Below, in pieces: positions 31,489 to 41,000 of a stretch of 64,000 bases of DNA. The first letter of the stretch is position 1; each line of letters begins with the position of its first letter. The DNA lies in the NCBI RefSeq assembly GCF_900091495.1, contig NZ_LT607413.1, positions 1,488,001-1,552,000 on the forward strand, written 5' to 3'. Source of the stretch: Micromonospora echinospora (GTDB lineage: Bacteria > Actinomycetota > Actinomycetes > Mycobacteriales > Micromonosporaceae). The translations under genes were made by a program, and so were the position numbers. The notes under the pieces are model-generated. The model worked only from the letters and a program-made list of their open reading frames with translations, was not told the origin of the DNA and ran no database searches.

Positions 31489-32913
31489 GTGAACAGCAAA
31501 CTGACGGGGGCGATGCGGGACAGCGCGGCCGGGGTGCCGGCGTACGTCTCGTACGAAGGTCTGGTCGCCGAAGCCGGCCTGCGGCGGCGGCACCGGGCGA
31601 CCGTCGCAGCCGCAGTGGTTCTGGTACTGATGCTCAGCGTCATCGTGGCACCACCGCTGGTCGGCTGGCAGGCCCGACCGGCAACGGTGGGGACTGTGGC
31701 CGGAGTATCCGGATCCCTGTCCTTGCCCGACCGGGTCGGTACCCCACAGTGGGGCGCCTGGTCGGTACAACGACGCCCGGTGCCCGCCGCCTCGTTGATC
31801 TTCACCGCCGAGAACTGGTGGTACGAGCCCCCGAGCCTGGGCTCGGTGGCGGCAGTCGCAGTGGGTAGCGACCCATATCGTCTGCTCTCCAACGACTGGG
31901 GCGGCCGGGCTGGCGAGGAGGTACTGCTCTCTGCCGACGGCGGCACCGTGGCCATGGCCAATCAGCTGGTGGAACTGCGTACCGGAAAGGTTCGTCGCCT
32001 GCCGTCGGTCAGTGGCACCGAGGAAACCTTCCCGGTCGCCTGGTCCAAGGATGGTGGGCGGCTGGCGGTTGTCGGCTTCGATGGCCGGTACGTACGGCAG
32101 CCCAATGGTGTCGAGGTCTACACCGAGACCCGGGCGGTGCTGGCAGTCTGGGAGATCACCACCAACCAGCTCACCACCATTGCCGATCTTGATCCACGAA
32201 CCCTCTTCTACGGCTGGCTCGCGGCGTTCGGCCCGGACGGACGCATCCTCGCCTACCAGTCCGCGAGAACCGTTACCGTGACGACGGTCGACGGTGAGGC
32301 GCGGAGCCGGTTCACCGTGCCCGAGGGCACCCAACTCGCCGGCAAGGGCACGTGGACACCGGACGGCCGCGGACTGACGCTGGTGACCCAGCGACGCTGC
32401 TGTGACGGTGACCCGTACGAGTCCAGATGGCAGCTGCGCGTAGTGGATGCCAGCACCGGAGCGGACCTGGCGACGATGCCCTTCGCTGAACAGGCAGGGC
32501 TGGTCGCGCTACGACTGCTGGGCTGGGCACCGGACGGGGCAGCCGTGGTAGCCCGCTACCGCCCCGAGCCCGGCGCCAAGGTGGTCGGCTTCGGCGTCGA
32601 GGACGGCATCACCTACGGCGCATGGACAAAATACGAAACAGACGTGGTGGCGTTGACCAACGACGACACCCGACTACTGCTATCCGGCACGGGGGAAGCC
32701 ATGCACGGGGTCGACATCGCCGACGACGCGATCGCCAGCGGCCGTACCCATCCCGGCAAACTGCCACCCGGCGGCATCGGGCCGCAGTACCGGATGTACA
32801 TCAAGGCTTTCGGTCTGGTCATCGCTGCGGCTCTGCTTATCGCCGGAGCATTGCTGACGAACTCGATTCTCCGCAGAAGACGCCGCCGCAACAGAACAGT
32901 CAGGGCGGCATAG
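31489..32913 (+). CDS. Membrane-anchored beta-propeller protein (paralogue 1)
   Basis: A 474-residue protein. Residues about 38-60 are a transmembrane helix (ATVAAAVVLVLMLSVIVAPP) after a basic cytosolic N-terminus. The extracellular part is WD40/TolB-like propeller repeats: EVLLSADGGTVAMAN, AWSKDGGRLAVVG, AFGPDGRILAYQS, TWTPDGRGLTLVTQ and GWAPDGAAVVARY, one per blade. A second helix (AFGLVIAAALLIAGALLTNS) and an Arg-rich tail end it. GTG 31489 follows GGATGTGGACG. The next gene is a clear paralogue, 10 bp downstream. Confidence 0.82.
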   Translation: MNSKLTGAMRDSAAGVPAYVSYEGLVAEAGLRRRHRATVAAAVVLVLMLSVIVAPPLVGWQARPATVGTVAGVSGSLSLPDRVGTPQWGAWSVQRRPVPAASLIFTAENWWYEPPSLGSVAAVAVGSDPYRLLSNDWGGRAGEEVLLSADGGTVAMANQLVELRTGKVRRLPSVSGTEETFPVAWSKDGGRLAVVGFDGRYVRQPNGVEVYTETRAVLAVWEITTNQLTTIADLDPRTLFYGWLAAFGPDGRILAYQSARTVTVTTVDGEARSRFTVPEGTQLAGKGTWTPDGRGLTLVTQRRCCDGDPYESRWQLRVVDASTGADLATMPFAEQAGLVALRLLGWAPDGAAVVARYRPEPGAKVVGFGVEDGITYGAWTKYETDVVALTNDDTRLLLSGTGEAMHGVDIADDAIASGRTHPGKLPPGGIGPQYRMYIKAFGLVIAAALLIAGALLTNSILRRRRRRNRTVRAA

Positions 32914-32923
32914 GATCCTCGGA

Positions 32924-34339
32924 ATGGGACTCGGCAAGCTGTCGGTGGCTGTTGTCCTCGCCTCGGCTGTGGTGTTCCTTCCGCTCGTAGGACCGATCCG
33001 GGCGGCAGGTCCGGCCGCTCCCGGGCTTGGGTCGGTGCCGGACCGGTTGGCGGCACCGCTGTGGGGCACCGACTCGGTGCGGAAACGGCCGCTGGGGCGG
33101 GCGTCGGTGATCTTCACCTCGGAGTTGTGGTGGTGGGGTGAGGCCAACGGCGCGGTGGCGGCGGTCGGTGCCAGTAGTGACGAGTATCGGGTGTTCTGGG
33201 ACGACGAGCTTGGCCGTGCTGGCGAACGCGTGCTGCTGTCTCCGGACGGATCGCGGGTCGCGCTGACGGATCAGGTCATCGACCTCGGCGACGGACGGAG
33301 CCGACGGCTACCCCGGATGTCGGGCGTGGCGACCATCGGGCCGGCGGCCTGGTCCCCGCAGGGAGACCAGTTGGCGGTGCTCGGGACCACCCGCGCGGAC
33401 GTGGTGCAGCCGGACAGCGCGGAGGAGTACCGGGTGACCCGGGCCGTGCTGGCCCTGGTGAACCTGACCTCCGGCAGCCTCTCCACGATCGCCGACGTGG
33501 AGCCGCGCAGCGTGGTCGACGGCTTCGTGGTCGCCTTCGCCCCGGACGGCCGTCGCCTCGCCTACCAGTCGGGGAACACCGTCGTGGTGGCGGACGTGGA
33601 CGGGACGGAGCACAGCCGGTTCGCTGTCCCCGACGACACACGACTGGCCGGTAAGGGGGCGTGGACCCCGGACGGTCGTGGCCTGACCCTGGTCACCCAG
33701 AGCCGCTGCTGCGCCGGTGAGGCGTACCCGTCGCGCTGGCGGCTACATGTCGTTGATCCGGTGACCGGACAGGACCAGCCCGCGCCTGTGCTGCCGGAAC
33801 AGGCGAACCTGACGGCGCTGCGCCTGATGGGCTGGTCACCGCAGGGCGAAGCCGTGGTCGCGCGGTACCACCCCGAGCCGGCAGAGAAAGTCGTGGGCTT
33901 CGAAGCCGGCATCGGCATGACCGACTCGGTCCGGGTCAGTCGGGTCGACGTCACCGCACTACACCCCGGCGCGCAGCCACGCGTCCTGATCGCCACCCCG
34001 GTCGACGGCGTCCAGGCGCTGGACGTAGCGAGCGGCCTCATCGCCAGCGGGGCCATCCGGCGTGGACATCCACCGACCGGACTCGGACCGAACACCAAGA
34101 TCCTGATCTGTGTGGTCACGCTCGCGCTGCTGGCGACAACCACCCTGGTGGTGGTCATGGTCCGGCGATTTCGGCGGCTCGGACCGGCTGGGAAGCGACA
34201 GGCGACGACATCGCGGCCAGGACCGCCGATTGTCCGGCAGCCGCCAGAGGGCACACGCTACGGCGCGGTGATGACACCGAAGGAGGCGGCGTCACCGCAG
34301 CGAGAATGCACCCGGCGCGCAGAGAAGGATCAACTGTGA
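32924..34339 (+). CDS. Membrane-anchored beta-propeller protein (paralogue 2)
   Basis: A 471-residue paralogue of the preceding gene; the blade signatures recur in the same order (RVLLSPDGSRVALTD, AWSPQGDQLAVLG, AFAPDGRRLAYQS, AWTPDGRGLTLVTQ, GWSPQGEAVVARY). The shared SRCC/RRCC motif (CC before a tyrosine) is kept. The N-terminus is a signal-like helix (LSVAVVLASAVVFLPLVGP) rather than an internal anchor, and a C-terminal helix (ILICVVTLALLATTTLVVVM) anchors the chain. It overlaps the next gene by GTGA. Confidence 0.82.
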   Translation: MGLGKLSVAVVLASAVVFLPLVGPIRAAGPAAPGLGSVPDRLAAPLWGTDSVRKRPLGRASVIFTSELWWWGEANGAVAAVGASSDEYRVFWDDELGRAGERVLLSPDGSRVALTDQVIDLGDGRSRRLPRMSGVATIGPAAWSPQGDQLAVLGTTRADVVQPDSAEEYRVTRAVLALVNLTSGSLSTIADVEPRSVVDGFVVAFAPDGRRLAYQSGNTVVVADVDGTEHSRFAVPDDTRLAGKGAWTPDGRGLTLVTQSRCCAGEAYPSRWRLHVVDPVTGQDQPAPVLPEQANLTALRLMGWSPQGEAVVARYHPEPAEKVVGFEAGIGMTDSVRVSRVDVTALHPGAQPRVLIATPVDGVQALDVASGLIASGAIRRGHPPTGLGPNTKILICVVTLALLATTTLVVVMVRRFRRLGPAGKRQATTSRPGPPIVRQPPEGTRYGAVMTPKEAASPQRECTRRAEKDQL

Positions 34340-35259
34340 GAACTGCACTCGCCACGCGTGACGTGATCGCCGGGCGTCGGCTGAAGCTCCTTCTGGCGGC
34401 CGTGGGGGTGATCGCCGTGGGAGTCCCCTTGGCGATGCTCGGTGCCTGGCTCGGCTGGCAGTCCGCCCCGCCACTGCCGACGGAGGAACAGGCGAGGGAA
34501 GTCACCGGCGAACTCCTGCCCGGAGCACGGATCGCGCAGGTCGTCCGGATCCCGAAGTTGTTCTACTACGAACACGAGGGAGCCCCGGACAGCAATCCGG
34601 TGGTAAGGCTCCTCATCGGCGATGACGACTACCATCTCGGCTCGACCGAGGTGCAGCTCGCCGCGCCGCTACCACCGACGGCGGAGACACAGGAACGGCT
34701 TCGCGCCGCCGGCTGGAAGGTCCTCGCTACCTCCGGCCCAGACGGTCTGGTCGGTGCCAAGGACGGCCTGCTGCTGTACGTCCTACCCGCGTCGGACTTC
34801 GCCTCACGCCCCGCTCCCACCCTTGAGATCGTCCGGGACGAACCCGTCCTCGCCCCGGCACTCAGCATTACCGGGCTCCTCGTAGGGGGCTTGCTGGGAA
34901 GTCTCCTGACCAGGAGGATCCATCGGCGAACGGAAACGACCACGCCGGAGGTGCGGCAGTTGGTCAACGTCGGCGCGGTGGTGAGTATCGTGCTGCTGAT
35001 TCCGAACACACTCGCCGTTCTGACCACGCCGGTGGAAACCTACCTGTTCGCGTCGCCGGGCGAGTCGGCCTACCCGGCATGGGGTTTCTACACGTTCGTG
35101 GGCGTGCGAGGTGCTACCCACCTCGGCTGGATGATCCAGGCTGTGATCCTGGCGGTCGTACTCCTCGACTTCCTCCGTCGCCCCGGCGCGGTCGACGGAG
35201 GAAGGGACCGGCCAACGACCACGGGGGCACCGCAACCTTCGCGTCCCACCCAGCACTGA
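34336..35259 (+). CDS. Multi-pass membrane protein linked to the beta-propeller pair
   Basis: A 307-residue protein from GTG 34336, overlapping the preceding stop. Residues about 20-45 are a transmembrane helix (LLLAAVGVIAVGVPLAMLGA), followed by an extracellular domain of ~120 residues. Three further helices follow: ALSITGLLVGGLLGSLLTRR, VGAVVSIVLLIPNTLAVLTT and WMIQAVILAVVLLDFL. The overlap and strand place it in one operon with the two propeller proteins. No known family. Confidence 0.72.
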   Translation: MRTALATRDVIAGRRLKLLLAAVGVIAVGVPLAMLGAWLGWQSAPPLPTEEQAREVTGELLPGARIAQVVRIPKLFYYEHEGAPDSNPVVRLLIGDDDYHLGSTEVQLAAPLPPTAETQERLRAAGWKVLATSGPDGLVGAKDGLLLYVLPASDFASRPAPTLEIVRDEPVLAPALSITGLLVGGLLGSLLTRRIHRRTETTTPEVRQLVNVGAVVSIVLLIPNTLAVLTTPVETYLFASPGESAYPAWGFYTFVGVRGATHLGWMIQAVILAVVLLDFLRRPGAVDGGRDRPTTTGAPQPSRPTQH

Positions 35260-35446
35260 CCAGGTCATGCCCGGCTGCTTCCGCTGCCGGCACGGAGATG
35301 CCTGATGGTGGAGTGCTCTCACCGAGGGCCGGAAGTCTGCGTGATCGTCGAACGGTTGTCGTACCGACGTCCGCCCACGATCGCGAACGAGTTGGCGGTT
35401 CCGGCCAGGCTGTAACCCCGGTGGCTGAGGTGGAAACAGAGTCGGC

Positions 35447-35992
35447 ATGGAAGACGACCGGGCGAGATTCGTGGAGTTGTTCCAACGACATTACGGCGCC
35501 GTCATGCGATACGCAGCACGCCGGGTGGGACAGGACCGAGCGCCCGACGTTGTCAGTGAAGCATTTCTGGTGGCCTGGCGGCGGATGGCCGATGTGCCGG
35601 CCGACGATCCGCTGCCCTGGCTGTACGCGACGACACGTCACCTGCTTGGCAACGAGATTCGGGGTCGGGGCCGGCAGGCGAGGCTGGCTGCCCGGATGGG
35701 CGGGATCGTCGAGATGGTGGCGGCCGACCACGCCGATCTCATGGTCGACCAGGTAAGAGTGCGCCGCGCGTTGGCCGAGCTTTCCGAGGGCGACCAGGAG
35801 GCACTGCGGTTGGCCGCTTGGGAAGGCCTCGACGCCAGCGCGGCTGCCACGGTGATGGGGTGCAGTCGCGCTGCGTACAAGGTTCGTCTGTATCGCGCCC
35901 GGAGGCGGCTGGCGGCCGCGTTGGACCCCGTACCAGGCAGAGAGGCTGCGGATGCCGCGCTTCGCCCATTGGCTCACGAAGGAGGATCGTGA
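35447..35992 (+). CDS. ECF-type RNA polymerase sigma factor
   Basis: A 181-residue sigma-70 family protein with only regions 2 and 4. Region 2: FVELFQRHYGAVMRYAARRV, then APDVVSEAFLVAWRRMADVP. Region 4: LAELSEGDQEALRLAAWEGL, ending in the helix-turn-helix MGCSRAAYKVRLYRARRRL. It overlaps the next gene by one base (TGATG), the arrangement expected for a sigma factor and its controlling partner. 187 bp separate it from the membrane-protein gene and could hold its promoter. Confidence 0.9.
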   Translation: MEDDRARFVELFQRHYGAVMRYAARRVGQDRAPDVVSEAFLVAWRRMADVPADDPLPWLYATTRHLLGNEIRGRGRQARLAARMGGIVEMVAADHADLMVDQVRVRRALAELSEGDQEALRLAAWEGLDASAAATVMGCSRAAYKVRLYRARRRLAAALDPVPGREAADAALRPLAHEGGS

Positions 35993-36699
35993 TGACGAGC
36001 GACCGACTATTGCGCGCCGCGGATCCCGCCGCCGGCTGGCGCGTGGATCCGGAGTCGTCCCAGGCCCAGGTGATGCTGGCCGGCATCCTCGCGACACCGC
36101 GGGCCGGTAGCGCCGAACGGTCCGAGCCGGTCCCGGAACGGCGGCACGTCACCAGGCGGCAGGTATGGCGCCGGCGGATCGCGTTCGGCGGCGCCACGGC
36201 CGTGGCGGTCAGCGTTGCGATGTCGACGGTGTGGAGCGGCGGACCGGACGGGCACACTGCCGCGTATGCGGTCACCGCGAAGCCCGACGGGTCCGTGGAA
36301 CTCACGGTGCGGTGGGAACAACTGGAGGATGCGGGTGCACTCGCGGCCAAGCTCCGCCAGGCCGGCGTGCCCACGGAGGTCGGGTCCGGCCCGCCCACCC
36401 GCTATTGTGCTGGTCCTGCGGAACGGGACCGGACGAGCGACGCCCTGAACAAGCTGGACCGGCGCGGCGAACCGGCCTCCCTCGACGGGTACCTGATGCG
36501 ACCGCAGCTGTTTCCCGAAGGCAGCAGCCTGGTCATCTCGACCTACTCCGACCTGGCGACGCAGGTGGACTACACGCTGCTGTACCTCGCACCGACTGGT
36601 TCCACCTCCTGCACCATCAGCGGCACGCTCGGTAGCGCCCGCTTCACCGGACCCGGGCCGCGTCCCACTCGCTTCACCTGGCCACAGCCACGAGAGTGA
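35992..36699 (+). CDS. Membrane partner of the sigma factor, CU044_5270-like
   Basis: A 235-residue single-pass membrane protein. The N-terminal cytosolic region (about 65 residues) contains RAADPAAGWRVD and then an Arg-rich segment. One helix follows (IAFGGATAVAVSVAMSTVWS), then an extracellular domain with paired cysteines (TRYCAG, SCTIS). Small proteins of this layout sit beside actinobacterial ECF sigma factors. It lacks the HxxxCxxC anti-sigma zinc motif, so an anti-sigma role is inferred from position only. Confidence 0.72.
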   Translation: MTSDRLLRAADPAAGWRVDPESSQAQVMLAGILATPRAGSAERSEPVPERRHVTRRQVWRRRIAFGGATAVAVSVAMSTVWSGGPDGHTAAYAVTAKPDGSVELTVRWEQLEDAGALAAKLRQAGVPTEVGSGPPTRYCAGPAERDRTSDALNKLDRRGEPASLDGYLMRPQLFPEGSSLVISTYSDLATQVDYTLLYLAPTGSTSCTISGTLGSARFTGPGPRPTRFTWPQPRE

Positions 36700-36754
36700 G
36701 CAGGTCCTGCACCGTCTGCCGGACACCGGAAGAGGAATGTCGGGTGCTCCCCCG

Positions 36755-36970
36755 TCATTCCTCTTCCGGATCCGGTGTGGCGGGAGGCCGGCCGGGCCGG
36801 CGCATCTGCCCCACTTCCCTGGGGAGGCGCCCGGCGTCGGCGAGGGCCTTGCGTAGGAGGTACTCGATCTGGGCGTTCGTGCTGCGGAGTTCGTCTCCGG
36901 CCCAGCGCGCGAGTGCGTCGTGGACGGCGGGATCCAGCCGGAGGAGGAGTTTCTTCCGTTCGGTGGCCAT
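36755..36970 (-). CDS. Ribbon-helix-helix DNA-binding protein
   Basis: A 71-residue RHH protein starting MATERKKLLLRLDPAVHDAL, the beta strand and first helix of the fold, followed by NAQIEYLLRKALADAG, the second helix. It starts 5 nt after the SPFH stop, so the two are cotranscribed. The extra acidic/Pro tail is unlikely to fold. A palindrome upstream of the operon may be its target, as RHH repressors are typically autoregulatory. Confidence 0.82.
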   Translation of the reverse strand: MATERKKLLLRLDPAVHDALARWAGDELRSTNAQIEYLLRKALADAGRLPREVGQMRRPGRPPATPDPEEE

Positions 36971-36974
36971 GCGC

Positions 36975-37886
36975 CTAGGAGTAGAGTGTGCCCGCGTTGA
37001 CCACGGGCTGGGCGTCCCTGTCGCCACAGAGGACCACCAGCAGGTTGCTGACCATCGCGGCCTTACGTTCCTCGTCGAGGTCGACGACATGGTTCTCGGC
37101 GAGGCGGAGCAGCGCCATCTCCACCATACCCACCGCGCCTTCGACGATGCGGGCACGGGCCGCGACGATGGCGTTCGCCTGTTGTCTGCGGAGCATGGCG
37201 TGGGCGATCTCGGGTGAGTACGCGAGGCGGGTCAGACGGGATTCGATGATCTTCACTCCCGCAGCGGCGACACGTACGCCGATCTCCTCCGACAGCCGGG
37301 CGGTGATCTCGTCGGCGTTGTCGCGCAGAGACATCTGGCCAGCGTCGTGGGAGTCGTAGGAGTAGCTGTTGGCGATGTGCCGGACGGCGGTCTCGGTCTG
37401 GATGGCGACGAACTCGATGAAGTCGTCGACCTCGAAGACGGCGCGGGCGGTGTCCTCGACCTGCCAGACGACGACGGCGGCGATCTCGATGGGGTTGCCG
37501 TCAGCGTCGTTGACCTTGAGCACGTCGCTCTCGTGGTTACGGATCCGGGTGGAGACCCTGCGCCGGGCGGTGAGCGGGTTGACCCAGCGGAGTCCGTCGG
37601 TGCGAACGGTTCCGGCGTAGCGGCCGAGGAGCTGGAGGACGCGGGCCTCGCCGGGCGCGACGGCGGTGAGCCCGGCCAGGGCAGTCAGGGCGGCCAGTAC
37701 CAACAGGACGCTGACGCCGACGAGGCTCGTCACGACCGTGGAGTTCTCCTGCTGCACGCCGACGACGAAGGCGGCGACGCCCAGGAGGAACACCAGGACG
37801 GACAGGCCGAGGACCGGCCAGCCCGAGGCGTCCCGGGCGATGCGCTCGCGTACCTGCGGGGCGGGCAGGTCGAGGTGTTGTGTCAC
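36975..37886 (-). CDS. SPFH-domain (stomatin/prohibitin-type) membrane protein
   Basis: A 303-residue slipin-like protein. Two hydrophobic stretches at the N-terminus (GLSVLVFLLGVAAFVVGV and VGVSVLLVLAALTALAGLTA) are followed by the SPFH domain (VAPGEARVLQLLGRYAGTVR; WVNPLTARRRVSTRIRNHES). It ends in a helical segment rich in Ala/Glu (RRQQANAIVAARARIVEGA). Such proteins scaffold membrane microdomains. It begins an operon with the RHH gene and lies behind a perfect 10-bp palindrome. Confidence 0.88.
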   Translation of the reverse strand: MTQHLDLPAPQVRERIARDASGWPVLGLSVLVFLLGVAAFVVGVQQENSTVVTSLVGVSVLLVLAALTALAGLTAVAPGEARVLQLLGRYAGTVRTDGLRWVNPLTARRRVSTRIRNHESDVLKVNDADGNPIEIAAVVVWQVEDTARAVFEVDDFIEFVAIQTETAVRHIANSYSYDSHDAGQMSLRDNADEITARLSEEIGVRVAAAGVKIIESRLTRLAYSPEIAHAMLRRQQANAIVAARARIVEGAVGMVEMALLRLAENHVVDLDEERKAAMVSNLLVVLCGDRDAQPVVNAGTLYS

Positions 37887-37927
37887 GTGAGACCCCCTCA
37901 GAGAAGTGAGGGCATCAAGTTAGCAAT

Positions 37928-37937
37928 GTGATATCAC
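37928..37937. promoter_or_regulatory. Perfect palindrome GTGATATCAC upstream of SPFH gene
   Basis: Ten bases of perfect dyad symmetry, 41 bp before the SPFH start. The flanks (AAT and TTT) extend the symmetry weakly. The region is AT-rich compared with its surroundings, fitting an operator/promoter. A regulator is not proven, but the RHH protein of the same operon is the natural candidate. Confidence 0.5.
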
Positions 37938-37993
37938 TTTTACAAGCGGCCGGATGTCGTATGTCCAGGGAAGTCCCGCACCCGCCGGAAACG

Positions 37994-38031
37994 GCCCGGC
38001 CGGGACGCCACCAGGGGCGCCCCGGCCGGGG
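37994..38031. terminator. GC-rich stem-loop near the 3' end of the secreted-protein gene
   Basis: CCCGGCCGGGACGCC and GGCGCCCCGGCCGGG can pair around a short loop. It lies downstream of the 1028-aa protein gene (leftward transcription) and upstream of the SPFH promoter, so it may end the former and insulate the latter. Confidence 0.5.
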
Positions 38032-38092
38032 TACGACTCACGTCATGGTCGGCGACCGGTCAGCCCACCCGATCGGGCGGACTGACCGTCGG

Positions 38093-41000
38093 TCAGCCGC
38101 GGACCGATGCGTCGATCATGGTCAGGCCGGTGATGACCGCCTCGACCTCGGGCATCCCCTCGGCGTAGTCACCGTTGGCGATCCGCACCGACGCGGCCTC
38201 GTACCGCTCGGTCAGCAGGCCGTGCCGGCTCTTCGCCTTCGCCACGATGCAGTTGCCCACCGGGTCCCACATCTCCTCCGAGCCGCCGGCCACACAGTCG
38301 GTCAGGTGCCGCTGCCCGGCGAGCGGGTCGAAGGCGCCGTTACCGGCCGTGCACGACGCCCCCCGGGCAGGTGCGTTGCAGTGCGCGTACGCCGCGAGGG
38401 CGGTGGCGAAGGTGTCCTTGACCATGTTGGCGTCACTGTCGTCGCCGACGATCCGGCCGGAGCCGAACAGCGCCGCGTTGAGCAGGTCGTCCTGCATGAG
38501 CGTCCGGCCGAAGCCGAGCTGCGTGTACGCCTTGAGCAGCTTCACCACCCTGGTCACCTCGGCGTTGCTGCGGTGGATGTCCGACGCCTCGTTGTTCAGA
38601 TCGTCGTACACCTGGCCGTAGTAGGCCGCCTGCCGACCGGCCAGGAAGTTGGTCATCCGGGTCCGGACGTCCGTGTTGACCTGCTCGTTGCCCGAGTAGG
38701 TGGCACCCGACTCGAACATCGGCTTGTAGACCGAGTCCCAGTTGTCGAGGTAGTCCTCCAGCCCGTAGCAGAAGGCGAACTCACCCGTGTCCCGGTACTC
38801 CCGGCAGGTCTCGCCCAGCGGGGTGGTGAGGGTCCGGACCTGGTAGTCCCGCACCTCGCTGCCCCACTGCACGCGCAGCCGCATCTGCACCCGCAGGCTC
38901 GCCTTGGTGATGTAGAACTTCGTGGTGGAGCTGCGCGTGATGTTGACCATGCCGGCGTCGTAGCAGAGCGACATCTTCGGCTTGTCGGGGTGGGCGTACT
39001 GGGCGAAGGCGAACACGCTCGGCGCCGAGGACAGCGCGATGTTGTTCGGCCGGCTCAGGTACCCCGGCGCGCCGTTGCACGGCTGGACGCCCGCCGGGTC
39101 GGTCAGCTTGCCGGCGTCCGGCATCGCCTGGTCGATCGGACCGAAGAGGTTGTACTCCTTGTCGTCGCTGTACTTCTTGCGCACGGCGGTGAGCTTGAGC
39201 CGCAGGTCACCGACCGCGTTCAGGTAGTCGGCGGTCAGCCCGGTGAAGAGCACGTTGGTCCGCTTGCCGTCGGCACCCGGCGTCGACTTCGGCTTGCTCA
39301 GCGCCCGGTTCACGGTCAGGATGTCCTGCCCGGTGGAGATGATCCGGGCGGTCTCGGTCGCCGAGACCTGCTTGGCGTAGTCCGGGTTCTGGAGGGCCAG
39401 CACGCCGTAGCCACGGGCGGCGAAGGACCAGGTGGCCGGGTTGGGCTTGGTCAGCGTACTGCTGGTGGGCAGCCCGTACTGGTTGCCGGCGTACCACTCC
39501 AGGTAGCCGAGCGCGCCGTTGGGCTCCCAGGTGTTCAGCGCCTGGACCGGGTCGGTCGTACTCCAGCCGGTGCTCGGGCCGGTCAGCGGGGCCCGGGTGG
39601 AGAGCGTCGTCGCGGCGGTACGGAGGATGCCCTCCGGCTCCGTGTAGCGGTCCCCGCCACCGTTGTAGCTGGGGATCGGCTGGCCGTACCGCTCCTCGTA
39701 GTCGATGTACTTGTTCATCATCAGGTTGGTGTCGTAGAGGATGTCCTCCTGCTGGCCCTTGATGATCTCGGCGCCCCACATGTCCAGCCGGGGCATGAGC
39801 CGCAGCAGTTGCGTCTCCAGGTTCGCCAGCTGGGCGTTCGTGGCGTTCTGCAACCGCATCATCTCGTCGAACCGGTTGATCATGTCGCCGTACAGGTTGG
39901 TCAGGCCCTGTTCCAACCGGTCGAACCGGCTGTGCATGTTGGTGTTCAGCGTGGCGATGTCCTGCCGGATCTTGGCCAGTTCGTCCAGCATCACCTGCTC
40001 CGGGCTCGGCACCCCGGAGAAGAGCGGCAGCACGCTGGTGATGGCGCCCAGCACGTTCCCGGTCAGGGTGAGGGTGCTCATCGAGAAGATGGCCTCTCCG
40101 AGACCCAGACCGGCCACGGCCGGGATGAAGTTGTTGATCGCGGTGGCGACCTGGACCGCCGCCTTGCCGACGCCGGCGGCGATCTTGCCGGCCCGGGGGT
40201 CGGCGAAGCCGAGCAGGGTGGAGAGGATCTCGATGGCGGTGGCCGCGCCGTCGATGATCTTCTGCCGCTCGGCCGCGAGGTCCCGCTGGTTCTGCTGCTC
40301 GGCCAGGGTGGGGCGCGGTGCGCCCGGCGCGACCGGGTACTTCGCGTCCAGCTCCTTCATCAGCGCCAGCGTGGCATCGTTCTGGGCGCTGATCAGCTCG
40401 AGCTTGGCGGCGAGCTGCTCCTGCCCCTCCTGGAGGTACCCGGTGCTGTTGGTCAGCTGGTCCATCAACGCCTGGACGTTGACGTTCGTGGCGATGACCG
40501 GGTCGGCCAGCAACTGGTCGGTGGTCGCGTTGGCGCTGATGTTCATACCGGCGCCGATGGCACCGTCCCAGGCCGCCCGGAACGCGCTGTCGATGCTGCC
40601 CCGCTGGTTGACCCGGCTCCAGATCAGGTCCTGGATGGCGTAGAGCTGACTGAAGGCGGTGTGCTGGAACTTGCTCCCCGCCACGTAGTCGGACGTCACC
40701 GCCCAGGTCTTGATGTCCTTGCCGATCGTCGACTCCAGCAGGTCCCGGATGATCGGCGCGGCCTGCGCGCCAGCCGGATGCAGCGCGGTCAGGTTGAGCA
40801 GCTTCATGGCGTAGTCGAACGCCGGCCGCTCCAGGTCCTGGGCGGTCAGGTTCTGGTCGTACCAGGACCGCATGGACGCCATCCGCTGGTGCAGCTGCTC
40901 GGTCGTCGCGTACGGGTTCTTCTCCCGGTACCCGACGAGGTCGGCGCTGAGCATCATGTCCCGCAGCCCGTTCGGGCCGGGGTTGTGCAGGCGGGCGTAC

